In this document: positions 16,875-26,431 of the stretch, one piece after another
Layout of the letters: every line of letters starts with the position of its first letter
How positions within the stretch are numbered: position 1 is the stretch's first letter
Assembly: GCF_012911005.2 (NCBI RefSeq)
Contig: NZ_WTVS01000009.1
Span: forward strand, 1-64,000
Direction: 5' to 3'
Origin: Aromatoleum toluolicum
GTDB lineage: Bacteria; Pseudomonadota; Gammaproteobacteria; Burkholderiales; Rhodocyclaceae
Length of the DNA stretch: 64,000 nt
Notes under the pieces: model-generated
Seen by the model: the letters and a program-made list of their open reading frames with translations, nothing else
The model's database searches: none
Told to the model about the DNA's origin: nothing
Program-made: the position numbers and the translations under genes

Positions 16875-18269
16875 TCAGCTCAGGGCGGCTTCCCTTGCCG
16901 CAGCTCGATCGCCGAGACTTCCCCCCGACGTGTCATCGCCGGAGAGGATGAGCTCGAACAAGGAAGCGCAGCTCGGGCTGCCGGCAAGCTCGGCGATCTG
17001 GCGCTCGATGGCCTTGCGGTGCGCCTCCGCGAGCGTACCGCCAGCCATCCGGTGAAATTTCTCCCGCAGTTCTTCGTCCGACAAGCGGGTCGAAGGGTCG
17101 CCCTTGGCAGCCGTTGTGTCGCTGCTGAGCTCACGTCCGTCCTTGAGGCGGAGGTAAACCCGCGACAGAATCTCCTCCGGAAACCGGCTCGACAGGTCGT
17201 CCTTGTCGACGATCTCGACGCGCGCACTCAGCGCGCGGATGTCCTCCGCCTGAATGGCCGCTCCGGTCACCTCATCCGGCCCGACCCGTCCGCGGCAGAT
17301 CAATGCCGCGAGAGGGAAGGCCAGCGCGTACTGGGCCTCGTCGGCGTTGGCCGGGGCATGTCCCTGAAGCCGCATCGACTCGTGGAAGGTCTCGATCCGG
17401 ATGCTCTCGATGTTCTCCGCATCAATCCCGTGATTTTGCTGCATGAGCGCATCCATCGCCGTGAGGGCCGGTTGTGCCCAGCGGCATACGGGCCACGGCT
17501 TGAAATACTGCGCATCGATCTCCCAGCGCTCTCCGAGATCGTTCCAGTGCGCAGCCACCTCGCTCGACTCGATCGTCTCTGCCGGTGCGCCCGTCACGCC
17601 TGCCCGTGCGAGGAGCAGCGCGTTGATGCCGGCATACGCGCCGGCTCCATGCGCATCGCGCAGCATCGAAGGGTGATCGACGAGGCGCATCATCGGGCAG
17701 CGCGGCCCGAAGTACTCGGCAATCCCGAGCGCGTGCCGGAAGGTCTGTTCGTCCAGACCGAGGAGCCGTGCCCCACCGCACACGACGCCCACGCCGGAGA
17801 ACGCGCCGGACGCGTGATATTCCGGTGCCGTTGCCATTAACGCTGCGCCTGCGCGCAGCGCCGTTTCGTACGCGATGCACAAGGCACTCAGGAACTCCTC
17901 GCCGCTGATCGCGTGCCCCTGCTCCCGGTACGCATCGGCCAGCGCCAGCAGGGCCGGCACCACCGTCGCGCCGGCATGCCCCTTGGACGTGAAGTGACCT
18001 TCGTGCGCGTCGAGGCTATCGACGCAGAAACCGCCCGCCCAGGCCGCACCCAGGGGGTGGACGCGGTGGCCGTCGAACAGGATCCGGCTGGAGATTCCGT
18101 TCGCCGGGTAATGCTCGACGGCGTATTGGCGAAGGATGCTGCTGGTCTGGTTGTCGCGCGCGCCTGCCGCCACACCGAGAATATCCAGCAGGCACGTCAG
18201 AAGGAGCCGACGCGTGCCGAGAGGAGCCTGCTCGAAATGAAAACCCTGGACGAACGAGTACAGTGACAT
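16875..18269 (-). CDS. MmgE/PrpD-family protein
   Basis: A 464-residue member of the family that includes 2-methylcitrate dehydratase PrpD, cis-aconitate decarboxylase and IDS-epimerase. The conserved all-helical N-terminal region is visible (LDILGVAAGA near 30; AWAGGFCVDSLDAHEGHF near 80, with the family's AHEGH-like segment; KGHAGATVVPALLALAD). The start at 18269 is chosen for the MSLYSFVQGF N-terminus. The gene lies between proX and a GlxA regulator, so an acid dehydratase, decarboxylase or epimerase step on the imported amine's carbon skeleton is possible. Sequence alone does not give the reaction. Confidence 0.78.
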   Translation of the reverse strand: MSLYSFVQGFHFEQAPLGTRRLLLTCLLDILGVAAGARDNQTSSILRQYAVEHYPANGISSRILFDGHRVHPLGAAWAGGFCVDSLDAHEGHFTSKGHAGATVVPALLALADAYREQGHAISGEEFLSALCIAYETALRAGAALMATAPEYHASGAFSGVGVVCGGARLLGLDEQTFRHALGIAEYFGPRCPMMRLVDHPSMLRDAHGAGAYAGINALLLARAGVTGAPAETIESSEVAAHWNDLGERWEIDAQYFKPWPVCRWAQPALTAMDALMQQNHGIDAENIESIRIETFHESMRLQGHAPANADEAQYALAFPLAALICRGRVGPDEVTGAAIQAEDIRALSARVEIVDKDDLSSRFPEEILSRVYLRLKDGRELSSDTTAAKGDPSTRLSDEELREKFHRMAGGTLAEAHRKAIERQIAELAGSPSCASLFELILSGDDTSGGSLGDRAAAREAALS

Positions 18270-18378
18270 TGGATCTCTCGAACTCGGCCTCACGGCCGGA
18301 CACGGAAATTGGGCGTGCAAGGGGCCGGGGTGCCCGCTCCGCGGGCACCCGCATCACACCACCAGGGAGGGGGCTTTC

Positions 18379-19404
18379 TTACTTGGCGGCGCGCGCCTGG
18401 CTCAGCCAGTCATCGAATTGGCCACGATGCTGCTTCACCCAGTCGGCGGCATGGCGGCGAATGTCGTCTGCGCTCTTCTCGCCGTTCTGCATCCTGAGGT
18501 TCTGCGCGCTCTCATCGGCAGCACTGATTTGCACCCGCCCAAGGAATTCGCGAGCGGCCGGATTCTTCTTCGCGAAATCCTTGTTGATCACCGCCTTGAC
18601 GGTGTCCACTGCAAAGCCGAGGTTCTTGCCATCCACCATGGTGTTGACCTTGTTGTCGCCCCCCGGCAAGTCAGTGTGCGGCACTTCCAGCCACACCACG
18701 TCCTTACCCGGGACCAGCACGCCCGAGATCCACTGCGGCGCCCACGTGAAGTAGAGGATCGGCTGACCCTGCTTGTAGCGTGTGATCGTGTCGGCCATCA
18801 GCGCGAAGTAGGAGCCGCGGTTGTGACTCACCGTGCGCTCCAACCCGTAGGCCTTCAGGTGATGATCGATCGCCAACTCGCAACCCCAGCCCGGATTGCA
18901 TCCGGTCAGATCGGCCTTGCCGTCGCCGTTGAAATCGAAAATCTTGGCGATCTTCGGATCTTTCAGGTCGGTCAGGAATCTGATGCCGTGCTTGTCGGCC
19001 GTCTTCTTGTCGATGAGATAACCCTGCACGACGCCCGGGATCACGTCCCCCGTCTTCACCAGCGTGTCGTCGCCACCGACCTTCTGGTAGAACTTGTCGT
19101 GGAGCTTGTCCCACAAGTGCACCGTGAAGTCCGCGTCGCCCTGCGACAGGGCCACCATCATCGTCGGGTACTCGGTCTCCTTGGGGTCCTTCACCGTGTA
19201 GCCCAGTTCGCGCAGCCCCGCCATCGCGACTTCGCCGCGGAAACGCTCCTCCGCAATCGGCGGGAAGATCGGCGTCACGCTCTTGCCCTGTCCGGGCTTG
19301 TCGGGCGTCGCCGCCAGCGCATGGAGCGGCAGCAGGGTGACGGCAGCGACCGTCAGGGCACGTGCCACTTTCTGAATCAGGTTGCCAGCATCAAGAAACA
19401 TCAT
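18379..19404 (-). CDS. proX: glycine betaine/proline betaine ABC transporter substrate-binding protein (ProX type)
   Basis: A 341-residue periplasmic binding protein of the ProX/OpuAC family. A signal peptide (LTVAAVTLLPLHALA-ATPDK) is followed by two lobes; the aromatic stretches VHLWDKLHDKFY and YFTWAPQWISG supply the tryptophans that hold a quaternary ammonium group. It is longer than ChoX at 3757 and clearly E. coli ProX-like, so the two transporters probably have different ligands. It is the third gene of a proV-proW-proX operon with 37-39 base gaps. Confidence 0.9.
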   Translation of the reverse strand: MMFLDAGNLIQKVARALTVAAVTLLPLHALAATPDKPGQGKSVTPIFPPIAEERFRGEVAMAGLRELGYTVKDPKETEYPTMMVALSQGDADFTVHLWDKLHDKFYQKVGGDDTLVKTGDVIPGVVQGYLIDKKTADKHGIRFLTDLKDPKIAKIFDFNGDGKADLTGCNPGWGCELAIDHHLKAYGLERTVSHNRGSYFALMADTITRYKQGQPILYFTWAPQWISGVLVPGKDVVWLEVPHTDLPGGDNKVNTMVDGKNLGFAVDTVKAVINKDFAKKNPAAREFLGRVQISAADESAQNLRMQNGEKSADDIRRHAADWVKQHRGQFDDWLSQARAAK

Positions 19405-19443
19405 CTCCTAACCTCTCTTATTAGTCGTGCTGCGGTGAGTGAT

Positions 19444-20406
19444 TTACAGCGCGTGCCGGACGGCGCCGGGCTTGGCGTTGTTCAGATGCAAGATTCGCAG
19501 GCAGAGGCCGACGGGGCCTCGCTGATACCAGTGCCGCGTCATGTCGCTCGAGGCGCTGCGCTCGCCCATCGCCTGCGTCAGACGGTCGAGGAAGATCGCA
19601 AGCAGCACCAGTCCCATGCCACCGACGGTGGCCAGGCCCATGTCGAGGCGGCCGATGCCACGCAGCACCATCTGCCCCAGGCCGGCGACCGAGATCATCG
19701 AGGCGATCACAACCATCGACAGCGACAACATCAGTGTCTGGTTCAGGCCGGCCATCATCGTCTGCGTGGCCAGCGGCAGCTGAACCCGGGTCAGCATCTG
19801 CCACGGGGTGCAGCCGAAGGCTCTCGCTGCCTCGATCTTGTCGGCAGGCACCTGGCGGATGCCGAGGTTGGTCAAGCGTACCAGGGGCGGCAGGGCGAAC
19901 ACGATGGTCACGAGGACGCCCGGCACGTTGCCGATGCCGAACAGCATCACGACGGGCACCAGGTAGACAAAGGCGGGCAAGGTCTGCATCGCATCGAGGA
20001 CCGGCCTGAGCGTCTTCTCCATCCGGTCATACCGTGCGCACAGGATGCCCAGGGGCACACCGAACAGTCCGCAGAAGAAGACCGAGGTGAGCACCAGCGC
20101 CAGGGTGGTCATCGACTCCGCCCAGACGCCGATCAAGCCGAGCATGAAGAGCGTGACGGCACAGAGGATGCCCATGCGCCGTCCGGCGATCTGCCAGCCC
20201 AGCAGGGAGCCCAGAGTGATGCCGATGGTGGGGGGCACCGAAAGAAGCAAGCCCTCTATGCCATTCAGCACCTGGTCGATCGGCCAGCGCACCGCGCGAA
20301 ACACGCCGCGGAAATTCTGGACGACATAGTTCAGGCTCGACTCCACCCACTCGCCGAGGGGGATCTGGAGGTGCTGAAACGGATCAAGCAAATTGAAATC
20401 TGACAT
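19444..20406 (-). CDS. proW: glycine betaine/proline betaine ABC transporter permease (ProW type)
   Basis: A 320-residue inner-membrane permease. A hydrophilic N-terminal region of about 90 residues ([23 protein letters not shown]) is followed by the six-helix transport domain with [18 protein letters not shown], the coupling loop for the ATPase. It is longer than the permease at 86-922 and nearer to E. coli ProW. The last residues ([18 protein letters not shown]) extend past the last helix into the cytoplasm. Middle gene of the proVWX operon. Confidence 0.92.
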   Translation of the reverse strand: MSDFNLLDPFQHLQIPLGEWVESSLNYVVQNFRGVFRAVRWPIDQVLNGIEGLLLSVPPTIGITLGSLLGWQIAGRRMGILCAVTLFMLGLIGVWAESMTTLALVLTSVFFCGLFGVPLGILCARYDRMEKTLRPVLDAMQTLPAFVYLVPVVMLFGIGNVPGVLVTIVFALPPLVRLTNLGIRQVPADKIEAARAFGCTPWQMLTRVQLPLATQTMMAGLNQTLMLSLSMVVIASMISVAGLGQMVLRGIGRLDMGLATVGGMGLVLLAIFLDRLTQAMGERSASSDMTRHWYQRGPVGLCLRILHLNNAKPGAVRHAL

Positions 20407-20443
20407 CTTGCCTACCTACTGTCTGTAGTGTTTTCCCGTGGGC

Positions 20444-21604
20444 TCAATGGCGGCTGAGCGATTTCAGCAGCGAGTCCTTGGAGATCGTCCCGTGCAGGGC
20501 CCCTTCACGCGTCACGACCGGGAGCGGATACGGCACGGCGGCCGCGAGCCCCAGGACGTCATGCAAAGGCGTGTCGAATGCGACGACGCTCAGATCCTTC
20601 GGAGCGAGCTGCCGAGGCCCCTCGCCGCGGCCGGCACAATTGTCCAGAAGGCCCAGGAAGCGCCCGTCGTTGTCGACCATGAAGGCGTAAGGAATGGCCG
20701 GGACATCGGGAGTCGCGCCGTTGGTCTGGCGGACCACGATCTCCGATTCGAAGCGCGCCACGTCGCCCGCTCGGAGAACCTTCGAAGAATCGACGTTCTT
20801 GAAGAAGGTCTCCACGTAAGCGTCAGCGGGGTTATTGAGGATCTCCTGGGGCGTGCCGACCTGGACGATTCGCCCACCCTCCATGATCGCGATCCGGTGT
20901 CCGATACGGATCGCTTCATCGAGGTCATGGGAAATGAATATGATGGTGCGCTGCTGCTCGGCCTGCAGGCGGATCAGTTCGTCTTGCATTTCGGTGCGGA
21001 TCAGCGGATCCAGGGCCGAGAACGCCTCGTCCATCAGGAGTATGCTCGGGTCGTTCGCCAGCGCCCTGGCGAGTCCGACGCGCTGTTGCATGCCGCCGGA
21101 AAGCTGATGCGGATAGCTGTATTCGTGTCCTGCCAAACCTACCTGCGCGAGGGCTTCACGCGCTCGCGTGTTGCGCTCCTGCTCCGCGACGCCCGAAATC
21201 TCCAGTCCGAATGCCGCATTCTCCAGCACCGTCATGTGGGGCATCAGCGCGAAGGACTGGAACACCATGCTCATTTCCTTGCGCCTGACATCGAGCAGCT
21301 GCTTGTCGTTGAGGCCGGTGATTTCCTTGCCGTTGAGATAGATGCTTCCGGAGGTCGGCTCGATGAGGCGATTGAACAACCGGACCATCGTCGATTTCCC
21401 GGACCCCGACAGGCCCATGATGACGAAGATTTCGCCCCTCTTGACGGAGAAACTGGCATCGAAAACACCGACTACCTGCCCCGTCTTCTTGAATATCTCG
21501 TCCTTGTCAGCGCCCTTCTCGAGCATCTTCAGCGCTTCCTGCGGCCGATCGCCGAAGACCTTGAAGATGTTCTTCACCACAAGGATGTCGTCGTCCTTAT
21601 TCAT
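20444..21604 (-). CDS. proV: glycine betaine/proline betaine ABC transporter ATPase (ProV type)
   Basis: A 386-residue ATPase with Walker [10 protein letters not shown], signature LSGGMQQR, Walker [13 protein letters not shown] and H-loop ISHDLDEA. A C-terminal CBS-like region follows (about 280-386: IVVRQTNGATPDVPAIPYAF; FLGLLDN). ProV ATPases are gated by osmotic strength through this part. It is the promoter-proximal gene of proVWX. The 284 bases upstream separate it from gbcA and contain that gene's terminator. Confidence 0.93.
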   Translation of the reverse strand: MNKDDDILVVKNIFKVFGDRPQEALKMLEKGADKDEIFKKTGQVVGVFDASFSVKRGEIFVIMGLSGSGKSTMVRLFNRLIEPTSGSIYLNGKEITGLNDKQLLDVRRKEMSMVFQSFALMPHMTVLENAAFGLEISGVAEQERNTRAREALAQVGLAGHEYSYPHQLSGGMQQRVGLARALANDPSILLMDEAFSALDPLIRTEMQDELIRLQAEQQRTIIFISHDLDEAIRIGHRIAIMEGGRIVQVGTPQEILNNPADAYVETFFKNVDSSKVLRAGDVARFESEIVVRQTNGATPDVPAIPYAFMVDNDGRFLGLLDNCAGRGEGPRQLAPKDLSVVAFDTPLHDVLGLAAAVPYPLPVVTREGALHGTISKDSLLKSLSRH

Positions 21605-21854
21605 CTGCCACCTCGTCTCCTTTTATATTCGGAAAGATTCGCCGCAGCGTCTCCCGTTGTATGGCTATAAGTTATAACCTCGGGGAGACGGCGTCCAACG
21701 ATGTATTGGGCGGGTATTCGATAACCCCCGGTAATCAATTGATCGAGCTGCCTTATGCCCCATAGCCGAGGACAGGTGCAATCGATTCGTCAGTACACGA
21801 GGATTCCTCCAATCCTCGAAGCCCAAGGCCGTTGGCGTCGTCTGGCGCCCGCCC

Positions 21855-21881
21855 AAAGGGCCGGCGGCACGCCGGCCCTTT
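21855..21881 (-). terminator. strong hairpin terminator after the Rieske oxygenase gene
   Basis: AAAGGGCCGGC (21855-21865) and GCCGGCCCTTT (21871-21881) pair perfectly around GGCAC. It begins eight bases past the stop codon of the gene at 21889. The stem's own AAA/TTT ends allow it to act on either strand. It isolates the oxygenase gene from proVWX. Confidence 0.7.
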
Positions 21882-21888
21882 GAAACGA

Positions 21889-23100
21889 TCAGACGTTCAA
21901 TTTGCGACGCATCGTGTCGCAATACCAGTCATCGAACTGGCAGGGACCGTTCTCGGCGGTGTCCGAATAGGGCCCCGGCACGTAAGCGGGGGAAGTCACC
22001 CCGCACTGGGTCCCTTCGACGAGCCTGCGGTCCTGGTCATTGGTGGCCTTCCACACCCGGGTCAGGTGATCAATGTCGTAATCGACCCCAGCCTCCGCGT
22101 CCTTGTGTACCAGCCACTTGGTCGTCAGCAGCGTCTCGCCCGGGCCCATGGGCAGGACCCGGAAACTCAGGGCGTGGTCACCCAGGAAGTGATTCCAGGT
22201 CGATGGATAGTTGAAGTACAGCAGCGCGCCGATGTTCTCGACTCCGCTCCGATCGAGGCGGCGTGACACGGCCGGCTTTCCGTCCATCGTGTAACTGGTG
22301 GCATTGGGCGCAAGCGGAATGCGGGTCAGGCGGAATTGGCCGCTCTCTGCCATTACGAGGCGACTCGGAAGGCCTGCCGCTTCACAACGATCCCAGAACG
22401 CCGCGAGCTCGGGCTCTTCTCCGCTCGCGATGCCGGCCACCGAGAGGTTCTCGACGTAGGAATTCAGCAGCTCCGGGTGCGAACCTTCGCAGTGATAGCA
22501 TTCGCGGTTATTCTCGAACACCAGCTTCCAGTTGCCCTTTTCGACGATGCTCGCTTCGTAGGCCACCTTGCAATTATTGAGGCCGTGAGGGGCGATGAAG
22601 GGCGTCACGGCCTTTCGGAAAGGCTCGAAATCGGGCGCCATTTCGGCGACGCAAACGAAAATATAGCTTTCCACGACCGCGCAATGGGCGGGCTTGAGCC
22701 CGTATTGCTGTTTGTCGAAATTGCCGCCCATATTTCCGGCGAACAGCAACTTGCCATCGAGGTCGAACGTCCATTTATGGTAAGGGCACACCAGTTTGGC
22801 TGCCTTCCCGTGATCCTCGTTGCAAACCTTCGATCCACGATGGCGGCAGGCGTTGTGGAAGGCGCGGAGTTCACCATCCGTACCCCGCACTACAGCAATT
22901 GGATAATCTCCGATTTGGAGAGTGAAATATTGCCCGGGCTTTTCCAGCTCGAATGTGTGCCCGGCAAAGATCCACTCCTTGTGCCATATCTGCGCCAGGT
23001 CTTCGCGATAAACATCCGGATCGCCGTAAAGCTCACCCGGCAGTCCATGACGCGCCTCGCGCTGCTGCAGGAAACCGAGAGTTTTGTTTTGATTGCTCAC
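21889..23100 (-). CDS. Rieske oxygenase alpha subunit, glycine betaine demethylase type (GbcA-like)
   Basis: A 403-residue terminal oxygenase that would hydroxylate an N-methyl group, releasing formaldehyde. The Rieske cluster ligands are Cys85/His87 (CRHRGS) and Cys105/His108 (CPYHKW). The mononuclear iron site is in ENNRECYHCEGSHPELL, with His203 and His208. The GNWKLVFENNRECYHC block is characteristic of quaternary-ammonium demethylases (GbcA, Stc2 and relatives) rather than ring-hydroxylating enzymes. Electron supply probably comes from the GbcB-type reductase at 7304-8413. It is transcribed divergently from a LysR gene. Glycine betaine is the default guess; stachydrine, betonicine or carnitine derivatives are alternatives. 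Confidence 0.85.
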   Translation of the reverse strand: MSNQNKTLGFLQQREARHGLPGELYGDPDVYREDLAQIWHKEWIFAGHTFELEKPGQYFTLQIGDYPIAVVRGTDGELRAFHNACRHRGSKVCNEDHGKAAKLVCPYHKWTFDLDGKLLFAGNMGGNFDKQQYGLKPAHCAVVESYIFVCVAEMAPDFEPFRKAVTPFIAPHGLNNCKVAYEASIVEKGNWKLVFENNRECYHCEGSHPELLNSYVENLSVAGIASGEEPELAAFWDRCEAAGLPSRLVMAESGQFRLTRIPLAPNATSYTMDGKPAVSRRLDRSGVENIGALLYFNYPSTWNHFLGDHALSFRVLPMGPGETLLTTKWLVHKDAEAGVDYDIDHLTRVWKATNDQDRRLVEGTQCGVTSPAYVPGPYSDTAENGPCQFDDWYCDTMRRKLNV

Positions 23101-23242
23101 TTCGAACTACTCCTCCTGTGGGGGTCGGCCTACCCTGTCTTCGCCAGTTCTCGCGCATTCAGCGAACGAGGTCTGATGGCTTGCCGGGCGTTCCGATTGC
23201 GTCAAATCGGGGCTTGCTGCTTGTTTTTGTGTTGATCCCAGT

Positions 23243-23262
23243 CTAGGTTTGCGCACCCCTAG
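23243..23262. promoter_or_regulatory. candidate LysR operator upstream of the Rieske oxygenase
   Basis: CTAGG (23243-23247) and CCTAG (23258-23262) form an inverted repeat with a 10-base spacer in the 204-base divergent promoter. A second near-palindrome ACTTTTTC-TG-GAAAAAACT lies at about 23272-23290, closer to the lysR start. Such paired sites are usual for LysR activators. Confidence 0.45.
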
Positions 23263-23304
23263 GCACAATCGACTTTTTCTGGAAAAAACTGATAACCTTG
23301 AGTT

Positions 23305-24285
23305 ATGAGTAAGCCCGCCGACCCCGACCAGACGCTGCTCAAGATGCCTTCACTGCGGGCAGTGAAGTGCTTCGTCGCTGCCGCGCGCTACCAGAGCTTC
23401 ACGCGCGCAGCGGAAACCTTGTGCGTGACGCAGGCCGCGGTCAGCCGCCAGATTCGTGAGCTCGAGGACCATCTCGGCACAGCCCTGTTCAAGCGCGTCG
23501 GGCGTTCTGTCGAACTGACCACTGCGGGCTCGCTCTTTTTCGACGCTGCGCAACTGTCGTTCATCAACATCGCGCAGGCTGCCGACCGCATTCGGGATGA
23601 TCACGGCCAAGCCGCCCGGCCCCGGCGCAGCCTGACCCTGTGTTGCTCGCCGGCATTCTCGGCACTCTGGATGGCGCACCGCCTCCCGAGCTTCTTCAGC
23701 GCGAACCCGGACACGGACCTCAACCTGGTCACGACCCAGAACTTCCTCTCGATGGAGCCGGGCATCCATCCGGATATATTCATCACGAAGATGTCACGGG
23801 TACGGCCCGGCTATATCAGCGTGCCCCTGTTCCACGACCGGATCTACCCCGTGTGCACCCCGCGCTATCTCGAGGCACATCCGGAAATCCGTAGCCTGGA
23901 GGGGCTGCGGAATGGCCTATTGTTGAATTTGAGCCCCTACGGGCGCTCCCAGGTCGCCGAGCACGTGGATTGGGGTATCTGGCTGGCCATTCATCATCTG
24001 GACATCGAGGACCGTCTGCGCCGGGGCCCGCACTATTTCAACGCCAACGATTACAACCTCCTGGTGCAGATGGTGCTGAACGACCAAGGTGTCGCGCTCG
24101 GATGGGACCACCTGGTCGGACCGCTGGTCGAACGCGGATTGCTGGTGAGGCCCGTCGAAGAGGAAGTGGTGCTCGAAGAGACTCACCATTACCTGTCGTA
24201 CCGCGAGGACAAGGCGGACGACTGCGCGATGATCCGGTTCCGTGACTGGTTCCTGGATCAGTGCGGGATCCAGTCCAACACCTGA
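23305..24285 (+). CDS. LysR-family transcriptional regulator
   Basis: A 326-residue LTTR. Its N-terminal winged helix (LRAVKCFVAAARYQSFTRAAETL; VTQAAVSRQIRELEDHLGTALFKR) belongs to the GcvA-like branch, as does the protein at 14665, but the effector domain is distinct (LTLCCSPAFSALWMAHRLPS). It starts 204 bases from the GbcA-type gene and runs the other way, so it is the best candidate for that gene's regulator. Confidence 0.88.
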   Translation: MSKPADPDQTLLKMPSLRAVKCFVAAARYQSFTRAAETLCVTQAAVSRQIRELEDHLGTALFKRVGRSVELTTAGSLFFDAAQLSFINIAQAADRIRDDHGQAARPRRSLTLCCSPAFSALWMAHRLPSFFSANPDTDLNLVTTQNFLSMEPGIHPDIFITKMSRVRPGYISVPLFHDRIYPVCTPRYLEAHPEIRSLEGLRNGLLLNLSPYGRSQVAEHVDWGIWLAIHHLDIEDRLRRGPHYFNANDYNLLVQMVLNDQGVALGWDHLVGPLVERGLLVRPVEEEVVLEETHHYLSYREDKADDCAMIRFRDWFLDQCGIQSNT

Positions 24286-24791
24286 GTCCCTCCCTGCAGT
24301 CGGCGACCATTCGCTGACATCGGCGCTATCGGGCAGCAGCAAGCATGCTGCCTCGATCCGACCCCATTCCCTACTCCGGACCGGTTCCCACATGGCTCGA
24401 TTTGCAGGCCAGGACGGCTCACGTCCAAAAACGGACATTTAAGGTCCCCTGCACCACATTCTCCCCCGCTGCCAAATCCTAAGATTGGCCCTAATTACCC
24501 GCCAAAAGAGCGGGATATCCGCGGGTTGCTGCATTCAGCTGTGCACGCATCAGAAAAGGGAGGAGACAAGGTCATCGAAAAGCCGACCCACCTAAATCGT
24601 CACGTCGATTTCACTGCAAATCGCGTTTTGCCGGACACCCCGCGGCCGAGCGCCCTGTTCCGTCGGAAGTCCTGACCGGACTGCCCCGGCGCCGTGCCCC
24701 TCGAGTTCACGCGCGGGGGATGCACTCCCCGCGCAGCATCGATCACACCTGCAATTCAGCACCCCGCACCAAAACACAAGGAGACAACAAT
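24286..24791. other. intergenic region upstream of the porin gene
   Basis: About 500 bases with no supported reading frame. The palindromic stretch GCGGGATATCCGCGG near 24508 could be a regulator site, and the end carries AAGGAGACAACAAT as the porin's ribosome site. I see no RNA gene. Confidence 0.4.
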
Positions 24792-25985
24792 ATGAGCAAC
24801 TCACCGATCCGCAAGCCGGCACTGCCCGCCGCACTTGTGGGGCTCTTGATCGCATTGGGCAATGGTCACGCACAGGCCGCCGAAGGCGACGGCGAACTCA
24901 AGATCGGCGGTGCGCTACGCGCGCGCTATGATTACTCGTTCGACAATGATCCCAATATCAGCAAGCTGAGCTTCGATACCTTCCGGATCGACGTCAATTA
25001 TGATTCGTCGACCCTCTTTGGCTCGGCCCAGTACCGCTTCTACGGCGGAGCCCATCCGTACGACTACACCGACCAGATCGGCCGCATCAACTTCCCGTCC
25101 TGGGCCTGGCTGGGCTACAAGGTCGGCCAGGATACCCGTCTCGTCGCCGGTATCAACCAGGTGCCCTTCGGCCTGCTGCCCTATGTCAGCAGCACGTTCT
25201 ACCAGAGCTTGGTCAACGCCATCGGCCTGGAAGACGTCCACAACCTCGGCGCCAAGGTCCAGCAGAAGTTCGGCCCGCTCGACGTGCAAGTCGGCTTCTA
25301 CCCCAAGGACGGCGGCGACTGGACAGGCACTTCGCGTGACGGGAATCGCTACTCGGTCAACGTCGTGAAAGCCGACAGCTACGTGACGGGCGGCAGCGAC
25401 AACAAGGAGCGCAACCTGTTCGTCGGCCGCGTGGCCTACAAGCTCGAGCATGGCAAGGATGCAAGCTCGGAACTGGGCGTCTCCGCATTGCGCTCGACCC
25501 TGCACAACGAAGACACCGACGACGACGGTACCCGCAAGGCCTACGCCGTGCACTATGGCGGCAAGTTCGGGGCGCTCGGCGTCCTCGCCGAGCTCGGCCG
25601 CCAGAACATGTCGCCGCGCAACCCGTCGGCCGTGGGCAACGACACCGTGACCTTCGGTGCCTACGACGGCTCCTTCAACGTGGCGTCGAAATCCAGGTTC
25701 TACTCCGCTGAGGTGAACTACGCCCTGCCCTGGACCTTCGGACCGGTCAGCAACATCACGCCTTACCTGAATTACAGCGTCGTCACGAAGGACAAGTCGG
25801 GCTACAAGGACTCGCAGCGCATCATCGCCGGCGCCCACTTCAGTGCCGGCCCCCTGTTCATCTACACCGAGATGCGATGGGGCCGCAACGATCCCTACAC
25901 CGGCGACTACGTCAGTGGAGCCGCGGCCGGCGGCGAGGACAAGTGGAAGAAGGCGTTCTACGCCAATATCGGCTACTACTTCTGA
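24792..25985 (+). CDS. outer-membrane porin-like beta-barrel protein
   Basis: A 397-residue protein whose start is set by AAGGAGACAACAAT. Signal peptide LVGLLIALGNGHAQA is followed by AEGDGELKIGGALRARYDYSF. Alternating polar/hydrophobic strands run to a C-terminal aromatic residue (YANIGYYF), the BAM recognition signal. Repeated acidic loops (DTDDDGTRK, YKDSQR) suggest extracellular segments. No OprD or OprP family motif is certain. It lies between a LysR gene and a GlxA gene in the quaternary-amine region, so entry of a charged small solute is a reasonable guess. Confidence 0.75.
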   Translation: MSNSPIRKPALPAALVGLLIALGNGHAQAAEGDGELKIGGALRARYDYSFDNDPNISKLSFDTFRIDVNYDSSTLFGSAQYRFYGGAHPYDYTDQIGRINFPSWAWLGYKVGQDTRLVAGINQVPFGLLPYVSSTFYQSLVNAIGLEDVHNLGAKVQQKFGPLDVQVGFYPKDGGDWTGTSRDGNRYSVNVVKADSYVTGGSDNKERNLFVGRVAYKLEHGKDASSELGVSALRSTLHNEDTDDDGTRKAYAVHYGGKFGALGVLAELGRQNMSPRNPSAVGNDTVTFGAYDGSFNVASKSRFYSAEVNYALPWTFGPVSNITPYLNYSVVTKDKSGYKDSQRIIAGAHFSAGPLFIYTEMRWGRNDPYTGDYVSGAAAGGEDKWKKAFYANIGYYF

Positions 25986-26035
25986 TTCTCGCCTGGTTTT
26001 CCGGCGCACCTCACACGCCGGCTGGATCTTGAGTT

Positions 26036-26064
26036 CGCCCCGGGGCCGACAAGGTACCGGGGCG
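26036..26064 (+). terminator. rho-independent terminator after the porin gene
   Basis: CGCCCCGG (26036-26043) and CCGGGGCG (26057-26064) pair around GGCCGACAAGGTA and are followed by ATTATTTTCC. It is 51 bases past the porin stop codon. The remaining bases up to 26431 hold no convincing gene, only the leader of the following regulator. Confidence 0.6.
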
Positions 26065-26431
26065 ATTATTTTCCTGCGTCCATGACGCAAGGCCTGCCGA
26101 TGATCGCCGCATTGAAGAGTTGGGGCCGTGCGCATTGCTCGACGCGCCTCGCGTCCACCGCTACGAACGGGTCGGGTCCGCTTCCCGATCGTCGGTGTAT
26201 GCTCCTGAAGGTGGTACGCGGAAGGGCAAGCCCCCCCACCCCGACACCGACGGCTGCGAAGCGATCGTGTCCCGGTGCGACAAGGGGGTCCGAGGCCCGC
26301 GCCGAAAATGCCCCCACGCTCTCGTTCGCACCTCCGGGCGGGGCCGGCATCTCGTGGATCTCCTGTATATTCGCCCCGGTTCGCGAGCCAGGGCTCTTCC
26401 GCAGTCGAGCGCCGAAATCTGGAGACGATAA

